Source: an uncultured Acetobacteraceae bacterium (lineage in GTDB: Bacteria; Pseudomonadota; Alphaproteobacteria; Acetobacterales; Acetobacteraceae). Taken from it: a DNA stretch of 35,059 bases. The stretch covers positions 1 through 35,059 of the forward strand of contig CAIXDS010000380.1 in the NCBI GenBank assembly GCA_903918195.1, in the 5' to 3' direction. This document shows, piece by piece, positions 14,512-22,557 of the stretch. Under the pieces are notes generated by a model. It made no database searches and had not been told where the DNA came from. It saw only the letters and a program-made list of their open reading frames with translations. The number at the start of each line of letters is the position of its first letter. Within the stretch, counting starts at the first letter, position 1. The position numbers and the translations under genes are program-made.

Positions 14512-15857
14512 CAACCGATCGGGAGTACAACGCCCATGGCAGCGTCATGCGTCTGCGCGGACATACGCGGCCGCGGCTTCGCAGCTACCACCGTCTCCTC
14601 CAGGTGACGCCGCAGGACGGAAACCTGGGTCAGCATGATGTAGAGCAGTTCGAAATATGCCGCGCTGAGCAGCGCCCCGCTCACCATGAATACCACCAGG
14701 CTCAACCGGAACAGCACGGCCAGGTCATATGCCCAGACAAGCGACTCCCTGCCACGTGTCATACGCAGGATACGGCCGAGATTGCGGAAGCCGGTGACCA
14801 GGATGGCCATGAACAGCAAGAAGCCCGGGAACCCCAGATCGCCAAGAGTCTGGAAGTATATACTGTGGGCTGCAAGAGCGAAGCTCGGTTCCGGTGAATC
14901 GATGAAGCCGTCCAGCGTATGGAACTTCTCCTTATAGATATCGAAAACCGCCCAGTTCTCAAGCGCCGAATATCCGCCGCCCACCAACGGCCGGTCGAGC
15001 GCCAGAATGGTGTTTAGCTTCCACGACGACACACGCGACATGAAGGAATTATCCTGCCCGGCGGCACCGATCGTCGTCATCCGCTCCGTCCACTGCTCCG
15101 GCGCGAACGCCAGCAGCCCGGCCGCAAGCGCGGCGATTCCGAACAGAGCCAGCAGCTTGCGGCGGCTGTGCAGGAACAGGAAGGTACCGAGCACAAGCAA
15201 TCCGACCAGTCCGCCACGCGATGCGGTCGCGATCACGCCAGCGAAGCAGGCCAGCAGCGCGCCCAGGAAGGAAAGCCGGATCAGCCGCGATTCCGAATAG
15301 CGAAACAGGTAGACCAGCAGGGGCATGACCATGAGCGTGGCCATGGCCAGGTAGTTGTTGTCCCCGATCGAGGCGGGCGCGATGACGGTGTGGTTCCCGC
15401 CGGACGTGATGTATTTCAATCCTTCCAACGCCCCGTGAATTCCCATCCCAAGGCAGATGACGATCAACATGGAATGGATCTGCAGGCGATCACGCGCAGC
15501 CATCGTCGTCACAAAACACAAGGCATAAATTTTTATCATCTTGTCGAGAATATCATAGGATCGATCAAGATCCGACAACCCAACGCTATAGCATATCACG
15601 CCCTGCAGCACGAACAATCCGACAAGAAGAATATGCGCGTCGATATAGGGCGGCTTCTTGGTCTGATCAACAAAAAGTCCGACAAGCGTGACCGCGACGG
15701 CGATCTTGTTCAGCGGCAGGCTGGTGGCGATCCCGTACAGATACTGCTGCGGGGCACACAAAGCAATCCACGCCCACAGCATCGTTCCGGCATGCAGGCA
15801 GCGCGCCGCGTTGACGAGCATGAACAGGAACAACGCCATGAAGGCAAGGTCGCGCAT
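14472..15857 (-). CDS. O-antigen-ligase-like protein, exosortase-A-associated (Wzy/O-lig family)
   Basis: A 461-residue polytopic membrane protein. About ten hydrophobic helices are visible, starting MRDLAFMALFLFMLVNAARC. The family features are an early LYGIATSLPLNKIAVAVTLV segment, ATASRGGLVGLLVLGTFLF, and a long periplasmic loop with LDRPLVGGGYSALENW and AHSIYFQTLGDLGFPG, as in Wzy_C/O-antigen ligases. The arrangement matches the putative O-glycosylation ligase found in exosortase-A loci, where it would join or polymerise polysaccharide in the periplasm. The last residues before the stop (GWDSTDARQ) are encoded by an iteron of the replication origin, so the native C-terminus may have ended earlier. 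It is the last gene of the operon. Confidence 0.85.
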   Translation of the reverse strand: MRDLAFMALFLFMLVNAARCLHAGTMLWAWIALCAPQQYLYGIATSLPLNKIAVAVTLVGLFVDQTKKPPYIDAHILLVGLFVLQGVICYSVGLSDLDRSYDILDKMIKIYALCFVTTMAARDRLQIHSMLIVICLGMGIHGALEGLKYITSGGNHTVIAPASIGDNNYLAMATLMVMPLLVYLFRYSESRLIRLSFLGALLACFAGVIATASRGGLVGLLVLGTFLFLHSRRKLLALFGIAALAAGLLAFAPEQWTERMTTIGAAGQDNSFMSRVSSWKLNTILALDRPLVGGGYSALENWAVFDIYKEKFHTLDGFIDSPEPSFALAAHSIYFQTLGDLGFPGFLLFMAILVTGFRNLGRILRMTRGRESLVWAYDLAVLFRLSLVVFMVSGALLSAAYFELLYIMLTQVSVLRRHLEETVVAAKPRPRMSAQTHDAAMGVVLPIGWDSTDARQPGREW

Positions 15858-15863
15858 GCAGGC

Positions 15864-15973
15864 CTAGTGCTCTGACGCAGACGAAAGAATCGCCCGCGTC
15901 AGAGCACCAGCCCTTTGTCTGGTGGTCTGATTCAGCCAACGCGGTAACCCATCTGTTGGTATCATACCACTAG
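15864..15973. mobile_element. MITE-like 110-base inverted-repeat element
   Basis: The segment starts CTAGTG and ends CACTAG. Inside it TGCTCTGACGC (15868-15878) pairs with GCGTCAGAGCA (15896-15906), and GGTATCATACC (15958-15968) is itself a palindrome. It sits exactly between the ligase start and the stop of the small membrane gene, and that stop codon (TAG) lies in the terminal CTAG. It has no coding capacity. It looks like a miniature non-autonomous element flanked by TA, but no second copy exists in the window to prove mobility. Confidence 0.4.
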
Positions 15974-16155
15974 CGGAGCGTGGTGACATCGGGGGCGGCG
16001 AATTTCGGCCCGCGCGCAACCGGCCTGGCCAGGCTGTCGCGGTAGCGGAACAGCCCCGACACCTTGGTGCCGGGCTTGCGGGCCGCATTTACGCGGCTCC
16101 ATCGAATCACCAGGGTAGTGAGCAGGACGCTGAAGATGTACGGGATGATCTCCAT
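15970..16155 (-). CDS. Small single-pass membrane protein of unknown function
   Basis: A 61-residue protein starting MEIIPYIFSVLLTTLVIRW and ending GPKFAAPDVTTLR. Residues 3-18 form one membrane helix. The rest is a basic soluble tail with SGLFRYRDSLARPVARGP. AGGAG lies about 9 bases before ATG 16155. It follows the acyltransferase gene by 14 bases on the same strand. The stop codon falls in the end of the inverted-repeat element, so the original C-terminus may have been different. I do not recognise the family. Candidates are a polysaccharide-assembly accessory or a small regulator of the acyltransferase. Confidence 0.6.
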   Translation of the reverse strand: MEIIPYIFSVLLTTLVIRWSRVNAARKPGTKVSGLFRYRDSLARPVARGPKFAAPDVTTLR

Positions 16156-16169
16156 GGCTGCGGCTCTCC

Positions 16170-17234
16170 TCAGGAGCCGGATGCTGGCAGCATGCGTCGC
16201 GGCGATACAGGCTTTCGGCACCAGCGCAACAGCGGCTGCTCGACCAGGCGGGAAAATGCACACGCGGCAGGAACCACAATCAGAACTGCCGCCGCGAACC
16301 CCAACTCCGGAGTTAAGGGCAGATGCCGCACCACCACGCGCAGACCCTGCCCAACGAGCATGATCCCGAGCACATGAAGCAGATATATCGAATATGAGGC
16401 GCTGCCGAGCGCCATGATCCAGCCTGGAATTTGCGGCAGCCGGCCTGTTGTTTCGGCTCCGACCAGACCATACAGGGTCAGGGCCGCCCCGGTCGCATAG
16501 GCCAGGTGAAACGGCGGCCATTCGATCGGCCGTGCCGGTCCCCAGGATTCCAGAATGCCGGTCGCGAAGAACACGACCAGACCGGCAATCGCGAGAGCCT
16601 CGGGCAGCACGGGCCGCCAACGTCGCAGCGCATCGGCCACTGCCATGCCGAAGAAGAACTCGATGTTAAACAGGCGGAACAGGAAGTCGCCCGGAAACGC
16701 GGCGTGGCTGCCGGTAACGACGTTGGCCACGCACAGCAAGGCCCACGTGCCGAGCACCGCGATCCCCACGACGCGCTTGAGGAACAACAGCCCGAATAAC
16801 AGATAGAACAGCGCTTCGTGCTGCAGGGACCAGGCAACCCCGATGATCGGCGTATGTTCGGCTTGCGGCACAAGCAAGGCGCTTGTCAGCACGGCCAGGA
16901 TGCTCCGTTCGTAGTGGTCGCGGCTCGGGCTGAAGGCCAGGACAAGGCCGTAGATGCAAAGCGCGATCCAATAGACCGGGACGATACGAACGAATCGTTT
17001 CCAGGCGTATCGCGGCAGTTCACCAGGGCGGCCGATGTCCCTTTGATGGATGAAAAGGATGATGAAGCCGCTGAGCACGAAGAAGAAATCGACGCCGGCA
17101 TGGCCGAACCTGAACAAGCCGGCAAACGGCGGCACTCCGAAATCCTTGGCGCCTGACAGCATGGTCGAGGTATGGACAAAAACCACCAGGATGGCGGCCA
17201 GGCCACGGGCTGCCTCGATGCCGGCAAGATTCAT
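16170..17234 (-). CDS. Membrane O-acyltransferase, OafA/YrhL (acyltransferase 3) family
   Basis: A 354-residue protein with about ten membrane helices. It opens MNLAGIEAARGLAAILVVFV followed by HTS, the acyltransferase-3 signature containing the catalytic-type Arg and His. GHAGVDFFFVLSGFIILF is the second family motif, with RFVRIVPVYWIAL after it. The helix SASYSIYLLHVLGIMLVGQG is the usual late motif. I use ATG 17234, where the family homology starts; the frame is open 51 bases further upstream without support. It most likely acetylates or acylates the exopolysaccharide or its lipid-linked precursor. It lies in the minus-strand operon downstream of a broken GNAT-type gene. Confidence 0.9.
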   Translation of the reverse strand: MNLAGIEAARGLAAILVVFVHTSTMLSGAKDFGVPPFAGLFRFGHAGVDFFFVLSGFIILFIHQRDIGRPGELPRYAWKRFVRIVPVYWIALCIYGLVLAFSPSRDHYERSILAVLTSALLVPQAEHTPIIGVAWSLQHEALFYLLFGLLFLKRVVGIAVLGTWALLCVANVVTGSHAAFPGDFLFRLFNIEFFFGMAVADALRRWRPVLPEALAIAGLVVFFATGILESWGPARPIEWPPFHLAYATGAALTLYGLVGAETTGRLPQIPGWIMALGSASYSIYLLHVLGIMLVGQGLRVVVRHLPLTPELGFAAAVLIVVPAACAFSRLVEQPLLRWCRKPVSPRRMLPASGS

Positions 17235-17301
17235 CCTGTGCGTTCTCCGGAGTGGACAAGCCGGCGATAATACCAGTTGGCGCAACGATTGACCCGCTCC
17301 G

Positions 17302-17699
17302 TCATGCCTGTTCCGTCATGTTTGCAACCAGCCGCCCCAGTGCCAGCAGACCCGCCGGCCAGCGCGGGCTGACCAGGACCACGCCGATGTGCCGACGCCG
17401 CCGTCCGGCCCAGAGCGATTTGTAGGCATCCTCGCCGCGGCCGAAATCCAGCTCCGCGCCCCCCTTCCGGTCCAGCAGGTGACGGATCATGGCCGCCGTC
17501 AGCACGGTGCCGGGCGAGTGCGCCCGTGCCGCCTCGTCATGCGCCAGCTTGAGCACCGTGGCAGCGCCGCCGGCAACCACCCAGTACTGGGCCGCGACCG
17601 CCGTGCGCATCAGCGCTGTGCCCCGGCCGCGAACAGTGTCTCGCAGTCGGGCGGCAGGGCGTCGGGATCGTGGAAGACATGCAGGGCCGCGGTCGTCAC
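17302..17699 (-). pseudogene. GNAT/FemAB-type acyltransferase, collapsed by internal deletion
   Basis: The start is GTG 17699, which overlaps the YdcF stop as GTGA. It reads TTAALHVFHDPDALPPDCET then LFAAGAQR and a stop, which looks like the N-terminus of Acetyltransf_6/FemAB-like proteins. In another frame, from about 17610, comes TAVAAQYWVVAGGAATVLKL, then SPGTVLTAAMIRHLLDRKGG, LDFGRGEDAYKSLWAGRRRR and a conserved C-terminal tail, to the stop at 17302. The C-terminal part is that of the GNAT fold. About 200 residues between the two pieces are missing and the frame changes at the join. Proteins of this kind occur in exosortase-A polysaccharide loci. It is not expected to be functional. Confidence 0.7.
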
Positions 17700-18466
17700 C
17701 AGCCGGCCCGCAGCGCGTACCAGGCGCAGCCGATCCATTCGTGCATGACGTAATAGCTGGCCGACCAGGGCGGCGCGCGCGGGATGAACGCCTGCGGGTC
17801 AAGTGGCACCAGGAAGCTGAACGGCACCGGGGCCGACGTGGCCTGGATGCCGAACCGGCGGAAGGCGATCAGCGCCCGCCGCATGTGCCAGGCATGCGTG
17901 ACCAGGAACACCGAGCGGATGCCCGCCGCCTGCAGGATCGCCGCGCTGTCGCGGGCATTCTCCCAGGTATCGAGGGAAGCGCTCTCCTGCCAGCGCACCG
18001 GCACGGCGAAATCCGTCTCGAGGCTGCGCGCCATCAGCGCCGCCAGCGCCGGCTGATCCCGCCCGATCACGCCGCCGCTCACCAGCACCGGCAGCCCGGT
18101 GGCACGCTGCAGGGCGGCCCCGGCGCGCAGCCGCTCGAGGCTCAGGGGACCGACATCGACCGCGGACCGCGCGTCGCCGACCCGGTTCAGATCGCCGCTC
18201 AGAATGACGATGGCGGCCGGCGGCGGCGTTCCCGGTGGCGGTGGCGCGACGTTCTCGATCGCCACGGTCAGCAACTCGCTGGTGACCGGCAGGGCGAACA
18301 GCAGCAGACCGGTCAGGCCCAGGCCGCACAGGATGCGTCCCACCCAATGCCACCGTGCGGGTTGCCCCCCAGGCCGCTGCCGGGACAGCAGGAAGCCCGC
18401 CAGTGCCAGCAGCAGCAGGTTGGCCGGCGGCACCAGCACGAACGTGGCGACAGCATTGAGCATCAT
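17696..18466 (-). CDS. YdcF/ElyC family membrane protein (DUF218)
   Basis: A 256-residue protein. Two N-terminal membrane helices (about residues 8-28 and 43-65) are followed by a periplasmic or cytosolic DUF218 domain. This has AAIVILSGDLNRVGDARSAV, a segment RLRAGAALQRATGLPVLVSG, SLDTWENARDSAAIL and the HAWHMRRALIAFRRFGI motif. These are the usual YdcF features, including the acidic/His residues of the ligand pocket (S-x-D-T-x-E-N and T-H-x-x-H-M-x-R). ElyC-type members act in envelope carbohydrate metabolism. The start ATG overlaps the stop of the preceding remnant (ATGA) and the stop overlaps the next gene (GTGA), showing the original coupled operon. Confidence 0.88.
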   Translation of the reverse strand: MMLNAVATFVLVPPANLLLLALAGFLLSRQRPGGQPARWHWVGRILCGLGLTGLLLFALPVTSELLTVAIENVAPPPPGTPPPAAIVILSGDLNRVGDARSAVDVGPLSLERLRAGAALQRATGLPVLVSGGVIGRDQPALAALMARSLETDFAVPVRWQESASLDTWENARDSAAILQAAGIRSVFLVTHAWHMRRALIAFRRFGIQATSAPVPFSFLVPLDPQAFIPRAPPWSASYYVMHEWIGCAWYALRAGW

Positions 18467-18949
18467 GGGTTCACCGTTTGGATGTACGCCGGATCACGCG
18501 CCGCCGCTTGCTCCGCCCAGGTGACGATTTGGGCCGCGTTGCCCCGCCAGGTGAAATCGCGCCGCTCCAGTTCGGCCCGCGCCGCCGTACCCAGCCGGCG
18601 CCGCATCGCCGAGCAGCCGCGCTATCGCCGCCCACATCGTCCCCTCGCGCGCCGGGTCGCCATGTAGTCGAACGGCCAGGATGCGCTGGCGCAGCACCTC
18701 GGTCACCGCCCGTACGCAGTCAGCGCGGCGCCAGACCCACCGCTCGGCGGCGCGGGCCAGGAAATACAGGTTGTAGCGCTCGTAGATCAGCTCCGGCCGG
18801 AAGCTGTGGCAGGCCCGGCGCAGGCGGCGATAGGCCGGCAGGTTATAGGCCAGTCCCGGCAGCCGCCGCCGCAGCGCCGCCACCAGTTCTTCCAGATGCA
18901 CGCTCATGCCGTCACGCGACTGGATGCGGTGGCTGTACAGGATGCGCAT
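18463..18949 (-). pseudogene. GT4 glycosyltransferase remnant with multiple deletions
   Basis: ATG 18949 overlaps the exosortase stop (TGATG). The frame gives MRILYSHRIQSRDGMSVHLE, then jumps to LAYNLPAYRRLRRACHSFRP with ELIYERYNLYFLARA, then to ERWVWRRADCVRAVTEVLRQ. It breaks near 18600, after TMWAAIARLLGDA. In another frame RRRLGTAARAELERRDFTW continues to YIQTVNP and a stop overlapping the YdcF start (ATGA). The pieces are the N-terminal, middle and C-terminal segments of an exosortase-A-associated GT4 glycosyltransferase of about 400 residues; only about 160 codons remain. The two-domain fold, including the donor-binding site, is gone. Order and coupled ends are kept. Confidence 0.75.
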
Positions 18950-20430
18950 CAGCGCCCGGCCGCGCGTGCGAGCAGGATGGCGCGGCCGGGCAGGTCGTCC
19001 TGGGCATCGATGAAGGCGCGGATCACCTCGCGCGCCTGCTGGCGCTGACCCCGGCTCATCGAAACGCCGTCTGGGGCATTGCCATCGACGCGCACCGTTA
19101 TCAGCACCGGCGCGAAATCGCCGCCCATGATGCTGTTGCGGGCCTGCCGCAGCCGCCCGGCCAGCCCGCCCAGGCCGGGATCGCCGTCGATCCACAGGGC
19201 GGTGGCGGTCATGCGGTCCGGCTTTTCGGTCTCCACCAGCCGCCATGCGGCCGCGCCGGCAATCTGGCCAGTGACGACATCCTCGGCGAAATCCTCCGCC
19301 CCGGCACCGCGCCGCGCGGCGATCAGGGCTGCGGGGTTGGTGCGCGGCGGAAATACCTGCACCGTCGCGGTCAGCAGCAGGCCGCCGCAGGTGAAACGCT
19401 GCACGCCGGGCCGGGCCGGGCCGCTGGTGGCGGTGCAGCCGGGGCCAGGGCCGAAGCCGGGCAGCGCGACCGCGAACGGTGCCGCGGCCCCGGCGCGGTC
19501 GATTGCGGCGGCCAGCCCGGGGCCGGTCGCCACCACCGCCGCCATGAGGCCGGCGGCGAGCCAGGGAGCCGGACCACCAGCTGGCGGCGGCACGGGGTCC
19601 GGCTGCCGCGGCGCCGGCTGTTCCCCCCCGTCCTCGCGGAACGGCAGCCCGGCCAGAATGAGCAGGAGAACGACCACCGAGAAGAACACCCAGCCATAGA
19701 GGATGTGATCGGCCGCCGCCGCCTCGGCGCTGCCCAGCAGGTGGCCGGTTACCACGATGCCGAGTGCCCGGAACCCGTTGGCGATGACCGGAACGAAGCA
19801 GGAGGCCAGCATGAACGCCGCACGGCGCCACGGGCTGCGGTACATCAGGCAGGCATAGAGCGCGCCGAAGGCGATCGAGGCGATCAGGAAGCGCAAGCCG
19901 GCGCAGGCCTCGGCGATGTAGAACGTGCCCTCCGGAATCTCGATGGTGAACCCCTCCGTGATGGCGGGGATGCCGAGCACGTTCAGCCCGACATCGGTGA
20001 AGGCGGCGGTGAAGCGCTGCAGGTCGTCGGTCAGGAAGGCGCCGAACGGCACCAGGAAAAACAAATAGAGCAGCGGCGCGCTGAACGCCCAGGCCAGCCG
20101 CCAGCCCAGCACGGCGAGGAACAGCAACTGCACGAAGCCCAGCGCGGCCAGTTGCCGTCCCTCCATGATCCCCACCCGCTCGGCCGCCAGCCAGGCGAGC
20201 GTGCCGGGAATGGCCAGCAGCGCCGGCCACAGGATCGGCCGCACCGTGATCCCCGCCGCCGCCGCGCGCCGGTTCCAGGCGAGATACAGCGCGATCGGCA
20301 GCACGAACCAGCAATGACCGTAGGCGGTCGAGGCATTCCAGACCTCCATCGCCCGCGCGATCTCGGTGTGGAACAGCGCTGCCCAGGCGGCCAGGCCGAA
20401 CGCCAGCGCGATGACGGGGCCGGCGCTCAT
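18949..20430 (-). CDS. xrtA: Exosortase A fused to an EpsI-type domain
   Basis: A 493-residue protein, from ATG 20430 (the frame is open upstream but without homology). Residues 1-262 form the exosortase with about eight membrane helices. The catalytic triad is visible: Cys176 in AEACAGLRFL, Arg221 in NGFRALGIV and His242 in ADHILYGWVFF. After a Pro-rich linker (about 265-295) comes a further membrane helix and then the EpsI/DUF3485 domain, with RFTCGGLLLTATVQVFPP and the C-terminus EVIRAFIDAQDDLPG. The fusion is a known form of XrtA, longer than the roughly 300-residue exosortase alone. It would cleave and anchor PEP-CTERM proteins in polysaccharide-producing bacteria. No PEP-CTERM protein occurs in this window. 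Start and stop overlap remnants on both sides. Confidence 0.93.
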   Translation of the reverse strand: MSAGPVIALAFGLAAWAALFHTEIARAMEVWNASTAYGHCWFVLPIALYLAWNRRAAAAGITVRPILWPALLAIPGTLAWLAAERVGIMEGRQLAALGFVQLLFLAVLGWRLAWAFSAPLLYLFFLVPFGAFLTDDLQRFTAAFTDVGLNVLGIPAITEGFTIEIPEGTFYIAEACAGLRFLIASIAFGALYACLMYRSPWRRAAFMLASCFVPVIANGFRALGIVVTGHLLGSAEAAAADHILYGWVFFSVVVLLLILAGLPFREDGGEQPAPRQPDPVPPPAGGPAPWLAAGLMAAVVATGPGLAAAIDRAGAAAPFAVALPGFGPGPGCTATSGPARPGVQRFTCGGLLLTATVQVFPPRTNPAALIAARRGAGAEDFAEDVVTGQIAGAAAWRLVETEKPDRMTATALWIDGDPGLGGLAGRLRQARNSIMGGDFAPVLITVRVDGNAPDGVSMSRGQRQQAREVIRAFIDAQDDLPGRAILLARAAGR

Positions 20431-20524
20431 CGGCCCGCCGCCGGCGTGACGGCGGCCGGGACACGGTCCAGCCGCGCCAGTCCGGCCCGCCAGGAATAGC
20501 CGGCCTCGTCGAGCGGCCGGCAGG
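20427..20524 (-). pseudogene. C-terminal stub of a glycosyltransferase
   Basis: Between the glf stop and the exosortase start the minus strand reads RPLDEAGYSWRAGLARLDRV and ends at TGA 20427-20429, which overlaps the exosortase ATG (ATGA). The YSWxAxLARL pattern is the usual last helix of GT4 glycosyltransferases, and exosortase-A operons carry one (the EpsH1-associated type) at this place. No N-terminal part is visible. It looks like the tail left by a deletion fused to glf sequence. The length is too short for a firm family call. Confidence 0.5.
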
Positions 20525-21661
20525 TCAGGGGCACTGGCTGTCGGCCCAGGCGGTCGCGCCTGCAAGGGATTGATTGATGACCTGGTGCATATCGAGATAC
20601 TGGTACGTTCCACACCGCCCGATGAACGTCACCTTGCCTTCCTGCTCCGCCAGCGCGCGGTATTGCCGGTAGATCGAATCATACCGGCCATCGGTTGTCT
20701 TCATCGGATAGTAGCGCTCGAGATTGTTGTCCCGGTAGTCGCACGGCTCCTCGCGCGTGATGGTTCTCGGGGCGGCGGCCGTCCCGGCGTGCCCGGGCAG
20801 GCGGGACCAGTCGGTTTCCCGGGTCAGCGGACCGTCATCCGTGCGGTTCACCGTCGCCGCCTCGCCGTTCCGGTAGCTTGCGGGCACGGTCAGATGATGG
20901 AAGCGGATGGAGCGGTAGGGCAACGGTCCGAAGGCGTCGTCGAAATACTCGTCGATCGCCATGCTGTTGAAACAATGCCGGCAGCTCCGCAGCATCGGCT
21001 TTTCGAACCCCGCTTCCAGCGTCACGCGGATCGCGGGATGGTCAAGGATCGACTGCACCAGGGACGTATAGCCGTCGCGGGGCAGCAGCTGGAACCGGTC
21101 ATCGGGAAAGTAGCGGTCCTCGTCATCGAAGCGGATGGGAATCCGCTTGACGACGGCGGCGTCCAGCTCCTCGAGGTCGAGCGCCCACATCTTGCGCGTG
21201 TACGGCCGGAAAAACAGCTCGGTTAGCCGGCGGCCGATATGGGCGTGTAGGAAATCCGCGGCGCTGAGCGGGGCCGGGATCGGCTCGGCCTGCCCGGCGA
21301 GGAAGGTCCGCACGGCGTCGCTGCCCGGCAGATCGACCCCGAACACCGCGTTGATCGTCTGCCGGTTGATCGGCAGCGGCACGTAACGTCCGTCCGGCAA
21401 TTCGGCCTGCACACGGTGCTGGTAGGGCACGAACGCGCCGAACCGGGACAGCCACTCCACCACCCGCTCGTTATTCGTGTGGAAAAGATGCGGGCCATAG
21501 CGATGGACGCGCGTGCCGGTCGCGACCACCTCGTCGAAGGCATTGCCGGCGACATGCGGGCGGCGGTCGATCACCTCTACCTGCCAGCCCCGCTCGGCGA
21601 GGGTGCGGGCATGGACCGCACCGGCAAATCCGGCACCGACGACGAGGACAGGGAAGGTCAA
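20525..21661 (-). CDS. glf: UDP-galactopyranose mutase
   Basis: A 378-residue FAD-dependent enzyme converting UDP-galactopyranose to UDP-galactofuranose. It has the dinucleotide-binding LVVGAGFAGAVHARTLAERG, DRRPHVAGNAFDEV, RYGPHLFHTNNERVVEWLSR with the conserved HLFHT, LPINRQTINAVFG, and RPYTRKMWALDLEELDAAVV with the substrate-binding WxxxPxEL-like helix. Late motifs are EEPCDYRDNNLERYYPMKTT and FIGRCGTYQYLDMHQVINQS. The start is TTG 21661, overlapping the deacetylase stop (TTGA). This implies that galactofuranose is part of the intended polysaccharide. The gene is intact, unlike its glycosyltransferase neighbours. Confidence 0.95.
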   Translation of the reverse strand: MTFPVLVVGAGFAGAVHARTLAERGWQVEVIDRRPHVAGNAFDEVVATGTRVHRYGPHLFHTNNERVVEWLSRFGAFVPYQHRVQAELPDGRYVPLPINRQTINAVFGVDLPGSDAVRTFLAGQAEPIPAPLSAADFLHAHIGRRLTELFFRPYTRKMWALDLEELDAAVVKRIPIRFDDEDRYFPDDRFQLLPRDGYTSLVQSILDHPAIRVTLEAGFEKPMLRSCRHCFNSMAIDEYFDDAFGPLPYRSIRFHHLTVPASYRNGEAATVNRTDDGPLTRETDWSRLPGHAGTAAAPRTITREEPCDYRDNNLERYYPMKTTDGRYDSIYRQYRALAEQEGKVTFIGRCGTYQYLDMHQVINQSLAGATAWADSQCP

Positions 21662-22557
21662 TTCGGCCTCGCACGCATGGTTTGCGTCCTGACGGCCGGC
21701 ACCGGCCCCTCCTCCAGCACTCCCGCGAACACCCGGTCCATCCGGTCCCAGGCGAAATCCTCCAGCAGCCGTTCCAGCCGCCCGGCGGTGCGCGAGAGGT
21801 TCACGTAGTGCCGGAAGCGCGACAGCCGGTTACGCACCGCCAGCCGGGGTTGCGCCGGGTCGATCTCCCAGGGGTGGGTATAGAACACGCCCGGCTGGCG
21901 CTGCGCCTGGTGAAACCGCCGCAGCGCCAGCCGGAACGCCGGATAGGGCAGCACACGGAACCAGCCGCCGCCCCAGCAGGGCAGGTTGCGGCCCAGCGCG
22001 CGCAGCGTGGTCATGGGAATCTCCCACAGCGCACCCGCATCGGGCCGATAGGGAAAGCGTGGCGCGCCCGGCATGCCGTACAGGTCATGCCGCACCGGAT
22101 AGACCGAGCTGCTGTAGCGGTAGCCCTCCTCGGCCAGGATGGCGAAGGCCCAGGGGGTCGCGGCGGTGAGCGAGAAGGTGGGCGCGCGATACCCGTCCAC
22201 CGCCACCCCGCCGACATCCTCCAGCCGCCGCCGCGTCCGCCGGATATCGGCGCGGAACGCCGTCGGTTCCAGCCCGTCCACGCGCTCGTGGCCATGGCCG
22301 TGGCTGGCCAGCTCGTGCCCACCGGCGACAATGCGCCGGACCAGTGCCGGGTGCCGCTCGGCCACCCAGCCCAGCACGAAGAAGGTGGCGTGCACGCCGG
22401 CATGCTCGAACGCCGCGAGCAGCCGTTTGGTGTTGGCTTCCACCCGTCGTGGCATGTTCTCCCAGGCCGCGCGTGGCACCGTGTCGGCCAGCGCCCGCAC
22501 CTGGAAATAGTCTTCCACATCGACGGTGAGCGCATTCACCACGGCTGAACGTGTCAT
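21658..22557 (-). CDS. Polysaccharide deacetylase, exosortase-A-associated (DUF3473 type)
   Basis: A 299-residue NodB-fold enzyme. Its start MTRSAVVNALTVDVEDYFQV contains the DVEDY signature of the XrtA-associated subfamily (Asp13, Asp16). The metal-binding SHGHGH is at residues 85-90, and YRAPTFSLT carries the third conserved site. The C-terminal DUF3473 extension includes PGVFYTHPWEIDPAQPRL, RFRHYVNLSRTAGRLERLLE. It would remove N- or O-acetyl groups from the growing polysaccharide. ATG 22557 overlaps the stop of the ATPase gene (ATGA); the open frame before it is chance. Its stop overlaps glf. Confidence 0.93.
   Translation of the reverse strand: MTRSAVVNALTVDVEDYFQVRALADTVPRAAWENMPRRVEANTKRLLAAFEHAGVHATFFVLGWVAERHPALVRRIVAGGHELASHGHGHERVDGLEPTAFRADIRRTRRRLEDVGGVAVDGYRAPTFSLTAATPWAFAILAEEGYRYSSSVYPVRHDLYGMPGAPRFPYRPDAGALWEIPMTTLRALGRNLPCWGGGWFRVLPYPAFRLALRRFHQAQRQPGVFYTHPWEIDPAQPRLAVRNRLSRFRHYVNLSRTAGRLERLLEDFAWDRMDRVFAGVLEEGPVPAVRTQTMRARPN

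Noticed and set aside
17702..17802. N-terminal extension of the GNAT-type frame over ydcF
   Set aside because: The residues are Arg-rich shadow sequence antiparallel in frame to YdcF codons; the real N-terminus is in another frame from GTG 17699.
18478..20499. Plus-strand open frame of 673 codons over the exosortase region
   Set aside because: It lies antisense to xrtA with its catalytic residues and to the GT4 remnant; composition is shadow-like and no homology is visible.
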